A stretch of DNA of 5,671 nt from Streptosporangiaceae bacterium (GTDB lineage: Bacteria > Actinomycetota > Actinomycetes > Streptosporangiales > Streptosporangiaceae): positions 1 through 5,671 of the forward strand of contig JAICWX010000460.1 of NCBI GenBank assembly GCA_025934635.1. Direction: 5' to 3'. A program made the translations under genes and the position numbers. Positions 1 through 4,763 of the stretch are shown here, piece after piece. Each line of letters starts with the position of its first letter. The stretch's first letter is position 1. Under the pieces are notes generated by a model. The model was not told the DNA's origin. It made no database searches and saw nothing but the letters and a program-made list of their open reading frames with translations.

Positions 1-627
1 CTGTTCTACCTCTACTTTTCCTCCAAGGAAGACCTGGTGCTCGCGCTGCGGGAGCAGTTCTCCCGCGAACTCGCCGAGCGCATGCGCACGGCCGCCGAGA
101 CGGTGCCAGTGAGCGCGGTGCCAGTGAGCGCGGGGCCAGTGAGCGCGGTGCCAGTGAGCCCGGGGCCGGTCAGCGGGGGGCCAGTCAGCGCGGGATCCGG
201 CTGGGCAGAGCGCCTCGACGCCTGCGTCCGGGCCGGCTTCGAGTGCTACCGGGAACTGCACGACCTGCACGAGGTCCTGTTCCATCACGCCCGCGCGCTA
301 TCCCCCGGATCCGAAAAATCCGGATCCGGAAAATCCAGATCCGGAAAGTTCGGATCCGTAGTTTCCGGATCAGGAAAGTCCGGCGAGCCCGGATCCGGCC
401 CGCCGGATCCCGCGCCCGCGCCGGTCGCCCGGGTCATCGCCGAACTGCTCGCCGCCGGCTCGGCCGCGGGTGCGTTCGACGTGCCCGACCCGGAATCCAC
501 CGCGGTGCTGTGTTACGCGAGCATGCACGCCTTCGACGACGATTTCCGCGGCCGGCCGGGCCCGGATGATGCCCGCCTCATCCGGGCCGCGCAACTGCTG
601 TTCCGCCGGGCCGCCGGGCTGGCCTAA
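1..627 (+). CDS. TetR-family transcriptional regulator, 3' part (5' end outside window)
   Basis: The frame is open from base 1 and ends at TAA 625-627, so the start and most of the DNA-binding domain lie to the left. The first visible residues, LFYLYFSSKEDLVLALREQF, match the end of the TetR helix-turn-helix (the usual 'LYxYFxSKExLxxAL' signature). The rest is the helical ligand-binding and dimerisation domain. It includes a segment rich in aromatic residues and His (GFECYRELHDLHEVLFHHAR) and a C-terminal part ending LFRRAAGLA. Two low-complexity inserts interrupt it: six VPVSA/GPVSA-type pentapeptides at 103-192 and five GSGKS-type pentapeptides at 307-381. Both keep the frame, so the gene looks intact. 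The ligand and targets cannot be told. TetR proteins often control an adjacent gene, but no transporter or enzyme gene is visible to the right that is an obvious target. Confidence 0.82.
   Translation: MFYLYFSSKEDLVLALREQFSRELAERMRTAAETVPVSAVPVSAGPVSAVPVSPGPVSGGPVSAGSGWAERLDACVRAGFECYRELHDLHEVLFHHARALSPGSEKSGSGKSRSGKFGSVVSGSGKSGEPGSGPPDPAPAPVARVIAELLAAGSAAGAFDVPDPESTAVLCYASMHAFDDDFRGRPGPDDARLIRAAQLLFRRAAGLA
103..192 (+). repeat. Tandem array of six 15-bp units inside the tetR gene
   Basis: Six consecutive 15-bp units of the form GTGCCAGTGAGCGCG run in phase with the reading frame. They encode VPVSA, VPVSA, GPVSA, VPVSP, GPVSG and GPVSA. The first two units are identical, and the later ones drift at one to four bases, suggesting stepwise duplication and divergence. 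The encoded peptide is Pro-rich and probably an unstructured linker between helices of the ligand-binding domain. Confidence 0.93.
307..381 (+). repeat. Second tandem array of 15-bp units (GGATCCGGAAAATCC type) inside the tetR gene
   Basis: Five in-frame 15-bp units encode GSEKS, GSGKS, RSGKF, GSVVS and GSGKS. A degenerate continuation with further GGATCC motifs runs to about 410. The codons here (GGA, AAA, GAA, GTA, GTT, AGA, TCA) are A/T-ending and unlike the surrounding G/C-ending usage, so this block has a different origin or mutational history from the gene body. The peptide is Gly/Ser/Lys-rich and likely a flexible loop. There are no spacers between units, so this is not a CRISPR array. 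Confidence 0.92.
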
Positions 628-711
628 TCGGGCGGCACTGAGCGGCCCGGCCGGCCAGGCGCGACACGCCGGCGCAATCATCAGGCCCCTAGGCCCCCGT
701 GCCGGGTCCTG

Positions 712-733
712 AACGGCCCGTGAATAGGCCGTT
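712..733. repeat. Inverted repeat AACGGCC-N8-GGCCGTT
   Basis: The arms 712-718 and 727-733 are perfect 7-bp complements around an 8-nt centre (CGTGAATA). It lies 85 nt after the tetR stop and about 35 nt before the candidate promoter of the DUF3117 gene. It could be a transcription terminator without a U-tract, as is common in actinomycetes, or a dimeric-repressor operator. The sequence alone does not decide between them. Confidence 0.45.
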
Positions 734-768
734 GCGCACGCATTCGAGGCCGCCATGATGGCCGATCA

Positions 769-798
769 TTACCAATCTGCTTCCGAACACGGGATAAT
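769..798 (+). promoter_or_regulatory. Candidate housekeeping (sigma70-type) promoter for the DUF3117 gene
   Basis: A GATAAT hexamer (793-798, five of six matches to TATAAT) stands in a locally AT-richer patch. A TTACCA hexamer (769-774, four of six to TTGACA) lies 18 nt upstream. This would start a transcript near 805 with a leader of roughly 140 nt before the ATG at 948. The -10 is good, the -35 weak, and the spacing acceptable. Confidence 0.42.
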
Positions 799-928
799 AG
801 GGCGACGGATAGAAACAGTTGTGGCTGGCCGGTTCCACCGTCCGCGCCGGGGTACAGGGCGTGCGCAGCGCCAGGGATGGCGGTATCCCGACGGCCTGCA
901 TCCCCGGTTGGGCTGGACGATGGAGTGC

Positions 929-939
929 GGAGGAAGGGG
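929..939 (+). promoter_or_regulatory. Ribosome binding site deciding the DUF3117 start
   Basis: The purine run GGAGGAAGGGG lies 8 nt before the ATG at 948. It is the strongest Shine-Dalgarno-like sequence in this region. It supports the 55-residue form over a longer in-frame reading from a GTG near 819. Confidence 0.75.
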
Positions 940-947
940 ATGGGAAA

Positions 948-1115
948 ATGGCGGCGATGAAGCCGCGGACGGGTGACGGTCCGCTTGAGGTCACTAAGGA
1001 AGGTCGCGGCATCGTCATGCGAGTCCCGCTGGAGGGCGGCGGCCGGCTCGTTGTTGAGCTTACCGCCGACGAGGCGGCCCGGCTTGGCGATGCACTGAAG
1101 ACCGTGGTCGGGTGA
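948..1115 (+). CDS. DUF3117 small conserved actinobacterial protein (55 aa)
   Basis: The 55-residue product starts MAAMKPRTGDGPLEVTKEGR and ends in a short helix-forming segment, TADEAARLGDALKTVVG. I recognise it as DUF3117, a small and very conserved actinobacterial family that includes M. tuberculosis Rv1211 (from memory). Between the ends is a beta-rich middle (GIVMRVPLEGGGRLVVELT). There is no signal peptide or membrane segment, so it should be cytoplasmic. The start at 948 is chosen for its Shine-Dalgarno sequence and because the family begins at this Met-Ala-Ala-Met; an ATG at 957 is a lesser alternative. Rv1211 has been reported as a calmodulin-like protein, but I see no EF-hand loop here and assign no function. 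The gene is converging with the methyltransferase, 15 nt apart. Confidence 0.9.
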   Translation: MAAMKPRTGDGPLEVTKEGRGIVMRVPLEGGGRLVVELTADEAARLGDALKTVVG

Positions 1116-1130
1116 TCCGGTCCCGGCTGC

Positions 1131-1748
1131 TTACTCGGTCCGCTTGATCGCGGCCAGCAGGCCATCCCCGAGCGGCAGCAGCACGGGCACGAGCCGTTCG
1201 TCGGCCCGGACCTGGCTGGCGAGGTCGAGGGCCAGGGCGTCCTGAGCTTCCTCATCCCCGGAGGCCCCGGCCAGCAGGGCGTTGTTGAACGCCACGACCC
1301 CGCCGGTCCGCAGCAGCCGCAGCGCGGCGGACAGGTAATCCAGGTAGTCCCGCGGGTCCGCGTCACAGAACACCATGTCGTAGGCGGCGTCGGAGAGGCG
1401 GGGGAGGACGTCGAGCGCCCGGCCGAGGATGAGCCGGGCCTGGTTCTGCGCGAAACCCGCCTGGGTGAACGTCTTCCTGGCCACCCGCTGGTATTCGGGC
1501 TCGGTATCCACGCTGGTGAGCGTCGACCCCGGGCGCATGCCGCGGAGCAGCCAGATGCCTGAGCTCCCGCAGCCGGTGCCGATCTCGACGGCGGTCCTGG
1601 CCCCGGCCGCGCAGGCCAGGAAACGCAGGGTTGCACCGATGGCCGGGGATACCGGCTCGGTACCGCCGAGGTCGGCCGCATTGGCCCGCGCGGCGAGCAG
1701 CGGCTCGTCCTCGGGCAGGTAGTCGGCGCTGTACGCAAGTGGCCCCAC
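1131..1748 (-). CDS. SAM-dependent O-methyltransferase family protein (Rv1220c-like)
   Basis: The 205-residue protein has a class I SAM-binding Rossmann fold. Motif I is VEIGTGCGSSG (residues 54-64), the acidic end of strand 2 is SVDTEPE (79-85) and the strand-4 segment is YDMVFCDAD (123-131). Size and order fit the COMT/CCoAMT-like methyltransferase_3 family. A homologue stands divergent to sigE in mycobacteria, so position supports the call. In metal-dependent members the segment after strand 4 reads DADK and strand 5 carries a DN pair. Here these are DADP (K to P at 132) and NN (D to N at 155), so classical Mg-dependent catalysis is doubtful. The start is GTG (complement of 1746-1748) with a poor Shine-Dalgarno, but no better in-frame start exists because a different frame stops just upstream. 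No signal peptide is seen. The substrate is unknown. Confidence 0.85.
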   Translation of the reverse strand: MGPLAYSADYLPEDEPLLAARANAADLGGTEPVSPAIGATLRFLACAAGARTAVEIGTGCGSSGIWLLRGMRPGSTLTSVDTEPEYQRVARKTFTQAGFAQNQARLILGRALDVLPRLSDAAYDMVFCDADPRDYLDYLSAALRLLRTGGVVAFNNALLAGASGDEEAQDALALDLASQVRADERLVPVLLPLGDGLLAAIKRTE

Positions 1749-1781
1749 GAGCAGCAGCCTAGCGCCAGAGGTGCAGGTCCG

Positions 1782-1807
1782 GGAACTCCGCGGGGGCCAT
1801 GACCGTT
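1782..1807 (+). promoter_or_regulatory. ECF-type (SigE-like) promoter upstream of sigE
   Basis: GGAAC at 1782-1786 (context GGGAACT) and CGTT at 1804-1807 are separated by exactly 17 nt. This is the -35/-10 pattern of actinobacterial SigE/SigH-class ECF sigma factors. The predicted start is about 1813-1815, giving a leader of about 90 nt before the sigE ATG. The likely meaning is that SigE activates its own operon. An 8-bp palindrome TTAGCTAA (1806-1813) overlaps the -10 and could be a regulator site or coincidence. I found no other GGAAC-N16-18-CGTT pair in the window by eye. Confidence 0.68.
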
Positions 1808-1823
1808 AGCTAATGCGACACCT

Positions 1824-1846
1824 GGCGGGCCGCCGGAGAGCCCGCC
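1824..1846 (+). repeat. GC-rich hairpin in the predicted sigE leader
   Basis: GGCGGGC (1824-1830) and GCCCGCC (1840-1846) form a perfect 7-bp stem with a 9-nt loop. A weaker second stem, CAGCC/GGCTG (1848-1852 with 1861-1865), follows directly. Both fall in the untranslated leader between the predicted start and the sigE ATG. There is no U-run, so a simple terminator is unlikely. The stems may influence leader stability or translation. Confidence 0.5.
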
Positions 1847-1904
1847 GCAGCCCGATGCGCGGCTGACCCGACCGAACTGGCGTAACGGAAGAATCCAGGG
1901 CACG

Positions 1905-2555
1905 ATGGTGACAGGCGCGGCACTGGCTGACCCGGAGGGCAGATTGGCAGACGAGGCCCGCCGAGGCGAATCGGCGGCCACGCAACCAGCTCAGCCCGAG
2001 CGGAACCCGGCCGACGCGGAGTGGGACCTCCCGACGTGGGAGGACATCGTCCGCGCGCATTCCACTCGGGTATACCGGCTTGCCTACCGGCTGACCGGCA
2101 ATCCGCACGACGCCGAGGACCTGACCCAGGAGGTCTTCGTCCGGGTGTTCCGGTCCCTGTCCAGTTACACGCCGGGTACCTTCGAAGGCTGGCTGCACCG
2201 CATCACCACCAACCTCTTCCTCGACTCGGCCCGGCGCAAGCAGCGGATCAGGTTCGAGGGACTGGGCGACGAGATGGCGCACCGGCTGCCGGGCTCCGAG
2301 CCCACGCCCGCCCAGGCCTTCGACGACAGCCACCTGGACGACGACGTGCAGGCCGCGCTCAAGGCACTGCCGCCGGAGTACCGGGCCGCCGTGGTGCTCT
2401 GCGATATCGAAGGCTTCTCCTACGAGGAGATCGCGGCCACGCTCGGCGTCAAGCTGGGCACGGTGCGCAGCCGCATCCACCGCGGGCGGGCCCAGCTGCG
2501 CGCGGCCCTCGAGCATCGCCGGCCCGCCGCGTCCATCCCGGTCGGTGAGGCATGA
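1905..2555 (+). CDS. sigE: ECF RNA polymerase sigma factor SigE
   Basis: The 216-residue protein directs RNA polymerase to envelope-stress promoters. After an acidic, low-complexity N-terminal extension (about 1-42) comes sigma region 2 (about 47-113), with [24 protein letters not shown] followed by [18 protein letters not shown] linker (114-143) leads to region 4 (about 144-202), whose HTH is [23 protein letters not shown] (173-195). These blocks closely match mycobacterial SigE (Rv1221) as I know it, and the extension before region 2 is also a trait of that group. The ATG at 1905 has only a weak AGGG (1897-1900) ahead of it, and a GTG at 1908 is a neighbouring alternative. The stop overlaps the rseA start by ATGA, giving translational coupling of sigma and anti-sigma. 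An ECF promoter upstream suggests autoregulation. Confidence 0.93.
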   Translation: MVTGAALADPEGRLADEARRGESAATQPAQPERNPADAEWDLPTWEDIVRAHSTRVYRLAYRLTGNPHDAEDLTQEVFVRVFRSLSSYTPGTFEGWLHRITTNLFLDSARRKQRIRFEGLGDEMAHRLPGSEPTPAQAFDDSHLDDDVQAALKALPPEYRAAVVLCDIEGFSYEEIAATLGVKLGTVRSRIHRGRAQLRAALEHRRPAASIPVGEA

Positions 2556-3139
2556 GCCATCTCGGTGACCGGCTGTCCGCGCTCGTTGACGGCGAGCTCG
2601 GCGGCGCCGACCTCGACCGCGCTAACGCGCACCTGGCCGGCTGCGAGCAGTGCCGGACCGAAGCCGCCGAGCTCAGGCAGCTGAAGCGCAAGCTGCGCGA
2701 CCTGATGACGCGCGAACTGGCGGACGGAGCGCCGGCTGAGGCGGCGATGGCCAGCCGCCTGGTCGCCTTGACCGGCCCGGGCGGGCCGGTACCGGTCAGG
2801 ACGGCGGGGGCCCGCAGCCGCCGTCGGCTGCGGGTCGTGCCGGGCCGCCGTCCGGGGGCCGACTCCGATCTATCCCGTCCCGGCCACCCGGGGTATCCCG
2901 GTAGCCGCCGGACCTGGCTGGGCGCCCGGCGTCGCCGCTACCTGATGCTCGGCACCGTGTCCCTGGTTGTCGGCCTGGGCACGGCCGCGTTCACGGCAGG
3001 CGGCGGCGGGGACGCGGCGCCGGGCCCGAGGATCACCCCGCCGGTCGAGCTGTACAGCGTGGAGCATGCCATCACCACCGGTGAGGTCCCGTTCCCCGGC
3101 CCGACGGCTCGCGCCGGCGCGGGCGAACCGCCACCGTGA
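2552..3139 (+). CDS. rseA: Membrane-anchored zinc-binding anti-sigma factor RseA
   Basis: The 195-residue protein is predicted to hold SigE inactive at the membrane. Its N-terminal anti-sigma domain starts [16 protein letters not shown] and contains the HxxxCxxC zinc motif (H27, C31, C34), with H3 as a possible fourth ligand; a charged helix (about 36-57) follows. Residues 75-129 form an Arg/Pro/Gly-rich linker ending in a basic patch (RRRR 126-129). Next comes one membrane helix (about 130-149, [20 protein letters not shown]) and a 46-residue outer tail with [19 protein letters not shown] (163-181). Basic residues before the helix predict N-in, C-out. The start ATG overlaps the sigE stop, and the stop overlaps the next gene by GTGA. 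The single-pass layout is as in proteobacterial RseA and suits release by regulated proteolysis; this last point is inferred, as no protease gene is in view. Confidence 0.88.
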   Translation: MSHLGDRLSALVDGELGGADLDRANAHLAGCEQCRTEAAELRQLKRKLRDLMTRELADGAPAEAAMASRLVALTGPGGPVPVRTAGARSRRRLRVVPGRRPGADSDLSRPGHPGYPGSRRTWLGARRRRYLMLGTVSLVVGLGTAAFTAGGGGDAAPGPRITPPVELYSVEHAITTGEVPFPGPTARAGAGEPPP

Positions 3140-3150
3140 GGTCACGCGTG
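3136..3150 (+). promoter_or_regulatory. Alternative start for the RseB-like gene: GTGAGG with GTG at 3148
   Basis: The GTG at 3136 overlaps the rseA stop and has no clear Shine-Dalgarno. The same GTGAGG (3136-3141) sits 6 nt before a second in-frame GTG (3148) and could be its ribosome binding site. The shorter form keeps a complete lipoprotein signal peptide, so both starts are viable. Confidence 0.4.
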
Positions 3151-4326
3151 CTTACCCTGGCTTCCCGGCGCCGTGACAGCCGGTCGCTGCTGCTGGCAGC
3201 CGCGCTGGCCGTGGCCGTGCCCGGGGTCCTGGTCTCGTGCAGCGGGCAGGCCGGCTCGGGCGCGGCGCAGAGCGACTCCATGACGGCGGCCAGCCGGCCC
3301 GCGACCGCCGGCCGGGCGCCCGTCACGTCCCGGCGGACCGGCGGGATCGGTGCCGTCCGGCTGCTGACCCAGGCCGCCCAGGCGGCGATCCTGACCTCTT
3401 ACCAGGGCGAAGAGGTCGTCACCCGCTGGAACAACGGCGGCGGGAGCGTCCTGGTATCCGACATCTGGCACGTCAGCGGCGGCCAGACGGTGACCAGGAC
3501 CCTGGACACGGGCGCCTCGTTCAGCAGTCAGCCCTATCTGTCTTCCGATACCGACGGCCAGGCCCCCGAGGGCGTCCTCGGGGTGACCATGCCGCTGCTG
3601 CGGCTGCTCGAGAAGCACTACGTGGTGGCGTACGCGGGCGCGGGCTCGGCGGACGACCGGACCGCCCAGGTGGTCGAGGCCTGGCGGTCCGACGGCAGCA
3701 TCGCCGCCCGGTTCTGGCTCGACGACGCGACCAAGCTGCCGCTCGAGCGGCAGGTCTTCGACTCGGCCGCCCACGTGATCAGCCAGGACGTGTTCATCGA
3801 CGTCAGCTTCGCCGACCCGGCGTCCGGGGCGGCCTCCCGGCCGGCCACGGCGGCCGGCGACGCCATCTCGGCCGATCCGCAGCGGCCGTGGACCGACCCG
3901 CTCTCGCCCGGCCAGCTGCTCGCGCTGCGTACCCGCGGCTGGCTGGTTCCGGCCCAGCTGCCTGGCGGCCTGCAGCTGTTCACCGGGGCCGAGACCAAGG
4001 TCGGCAGCGGCACCGTGCTCGGCCTCGGCTTCTCCGACGGCTTGTCGGTGGTCTCGGTGTTCGAGCAGCGCGGCGACCTGGCGGCCAAGCTGGACGGCTG
4101 GCGGAAGGCCACGGTACACGGCCATGAGGTGTTGGTCGCCGAGCCGGATCAGCGCTCCCTGACCTGGTCCAGCCGCGGCATGGTGTACACGGTGATGGTG
4201 GACGCGCCCGCCGATACCGTCGACGCGGTGGTCGGCGTGCTGCCGCACGACAAGCCCGCCGGATTCTGGCAGCGCATGTCGCGGGGCATGGTCCGGCTGG
4301 CGTCCTGGGTCAACCCGTTCCGCTGA
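3136..4326 (+). CDS. RseB/MucB-like sigma-E regulatory lipoprotein
   Basis: The 396-residue product begins with a lipoprotein signal peptide: basic n-region (SRRRDSR), hydrophobic core (18-33) and lipobox LVSC with Cys35 as the lipidation site. A disordered Ala/Ser/Thr linker (36-70) follows. Residues about 72-226 resemble the RseB/MucB N-terminal domain, which is related to LolA/LppX folds: 'AQAAILTSYQGEEVVTRW', then a leucine-rich helix, then 'RFWLDDATKLPLERQVFDS'. Residues about 265-370 resemble the RseB C-terminal domain, with LPGGLQLF, the strong GFSDGLSVVSVFEQ block (298-311) and a 'SRGMVYTVMVDAP' strand. It ends with an amphipathic, aromatic tail (FWQRMSRGM...WVNPFR). GTGA overlap with rseA implies coupled translation and a functional partnership: it probably binds the outer tail of RseA. 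The mycobacterial locus has htrA here. No serine protease triad or PDZ domain is seen. Confidence 0.82.
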   Translation: MRSRVLTLASRRRDSRSLLLAAALAVAVPGVLVSCSGQAGSGAAQSDSMTAASRPATAGRAPVTSRRTGGIGAVRLLTQAAQAAILTSYQGEEVVTRWNNGGGSVLVSDIWHVSGGQTVTRTLDTGASFSSQPYLSSDTDGQAPEGVLGVTMPLLRLLEKHYVVAYAGAGSADDRTAQVVEAWRSDGSIAARFWLDDATKLPLERQVFDSAAHVISQDVFIDVSFADPASGAASRPATAAGDAISADPQRPWTDPLSPGQLLALRTRGWLVPAQLPGGLQLFTGAETKVGSGTVLGLGFSDGLSVVSVFEQRGDLAAKLDGWRKATVHGHEVLVAEPDQRSLTWSSRGMVYTVMVDAPADTVDAVVGVLPHDKPAGFWQRMSRGMVRLASWVNPFR

Positions 4327-4376
4327 GCGGGCACCCGATGGGAAGGACTACAGTGGAGTGTGCTCACCCGCCCGAT

Positions 4377-4382
4377 GGAGGG
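4377..4382 (+). promoter_or_regulatory. Ribosome binding site of tatB
   Basis: GGAGGG lies 7 nt before the GTG at 4390, fixing that start. It is among the better Shine-Dalgarno sites in the window, so TatB translation need not depend on coupling to the upstream gene. The 63-nt gap holds no promoter I would defend; a TACAGT at 4349 lacks a matching -35. Confidence 0.75.
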
Positions 4383-4389
4383 CTGAACA

Positions 4390-4743
4390 GTGTTTGACCT
4401 TTCCCCTGCCAAGCTGCTGGTCCTGGCGGTGATCGCGCTTGTCATCTTCGGGCCGCACGAGCTGCCCCAGCTGGCTTCCCGGGCCGGGAAGGCGCTGCGG
4501 GACCTGCGCAAGATCGCCGAGGGCGCGAAGAACGACCTGCGGGAGGGGCTGGGCCCCGAGTTCGCCGACTTCGACATCGAGGACCTGAACCCCAAGCGGT
4601 TCGTGCAGAAGCACCTGTTCGACGACCTCAACGGGGATTCGGCCACGGCGGGAGCGGCGGCCCAGCCGTCACGCCCGGCCGCCTCGAACGGTGGAGCGCT
4701 CGCCCCGGGCGAGCGCCCGCCCTTCGACATCGACGCGACCTAA
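4390..4743 (+). CDS. tatB: Sec-independent (twin-arginine) translocase subunit TatB
   Basis: The 117-residue protein is a single-pass membrane subunit that with TatC receives folded Tat substrates. The order is a short outer N-terminus (MFDLSPAK), a membrane helix (about 8-20), the hinge FGPHELPQ (20-27), an amphipathic helix (about 28-53), a conserved GPEFADFDIEDLNPKRF stretch (55-71), and a disordered Ala/Pro tail. The MFD start, the GPEF...DLNP block and the PPFDIDAT end favour TatB over TatA; as I recall, mycobacterial TatB ends similarly. An oddity is Lys at position 8, where TatB normally has Glu. The GTG start is supported by GGAGGG 7 nt upstream. It follows the RseB-like gene by 63 nt and probably shares the sigE operon. 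tatA and tatC are not in the window. Confidence 0.88.
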   Translation: MFDLSPAKLLVLAVIALVIFGPHELPQLASRAGKALRDLRKIAEGAKNDLREGLGPEFADFDIEDLNPKRFVQKHLFDDLNGDSATAGAAAQPSRPAASNGGALAPGERPPFDIDAT

Positions 4744-4746
4744 CCT

Positions 4747-4763
4747 CCCGGGACTACCCCGGG
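4747..4763. terminator. Possible bidirectional terminator between tatB and mrp
   Basis: The two CCCGGG arms (4747-4752 and 4758-4763) can pair across a 5-nt loop in the 10-nt gap between convergent genes, running into the mrp 3' end. A 10-bp palindrome ACCCCGGGGT (4756-4765) overlaps it. The site sits where a shared terminator is expected, but there is no U-tract, and CCCGGG is self-complementary and common in such DNA. Confidence 0.3.

Larger units (their letters stand above)
628..947. other. Gene-free intergenic region between tetR and the DUF3117 gene (320 nt)
   Basis: I see no convincing coding sequence here. The stretch holds GC-rich short palindromes just after tetR (GGCCGGCC near 649-656; GGCG/CGCC arms at 658-661 and 667-670), a 7-bp inverted repeat at 712-733, an 11-bp palindrome at 752-762 and a candidate promoter at 769-798. 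It then has a leader of about 140 nt before the DUF3117 start. That leader contains a small stem GGGAT/ATCCC (874-878 with 885-889). I do not recognise a known riboswitch or tRNA in it. Confidence 0.6.

Noticed and set aside
103..381. CRISPR-like array
   Set aside because: Units are 15 bp, directly tandem, in frame and without spacers, and no cas gene is present.
193..410. Multiple GGATCC sites as a cloning-vector artefact
   Set aside because: They lie inside in-frame degenerate 15-bp repeats of a continuous gene, with no vector or linker sequence nearby.
243..569. + strand frame encoding RIRK-type basic repeats inside tetR
   Set aside because: It is the frame-shifted reading of the 15-bp GGATCCGG array; the TetR frame explains the region.
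752..762. Palindrome GCCATGATGGC as a TetR operator
   Set aside because: Short arms (5 bp) and expected by chance at this composition; the 712-733 dyad is the better candidate.
819..947. 43-residue N-terminal extension of the DUF3117 protein from an upstream GTG
   Set aside because: The Shine-Dalgarno sequence lies before the ATG at 948, and the known family begins there.
1759..1800. 13-codon - strand reading frame (MAPAEFPDLHLWR) just upstream of the methyltransferase start
   Set aside because: It has no ribosome binding site and overlaps the sigE promoter; considered as a leader peptide or frameshifted start but unsupported.
689..1981. Long - strand open frame of 430 codons across the DUF3117/methyltransferase/sigE region
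   Set aside because: It covers several well-supported genes in another frame, is Pro/Ser/Arg-rich shadow sequence, and has no recognisable domain.
3142..4248. Long - strand open frame of 368 codons opposite the RseB-like gene
   Set aside because: Typical antisense shadow of a GC-rich gene, rich in Arg/Gly/His with no domain, while the + strand frame has a signal peptide and family motifs.
4327..4389. Separate tatB promoter (TACAGT at 4349)
   Set aside because: No acceptable -35 at the right distance; read-through from the sigE operon is simpler.
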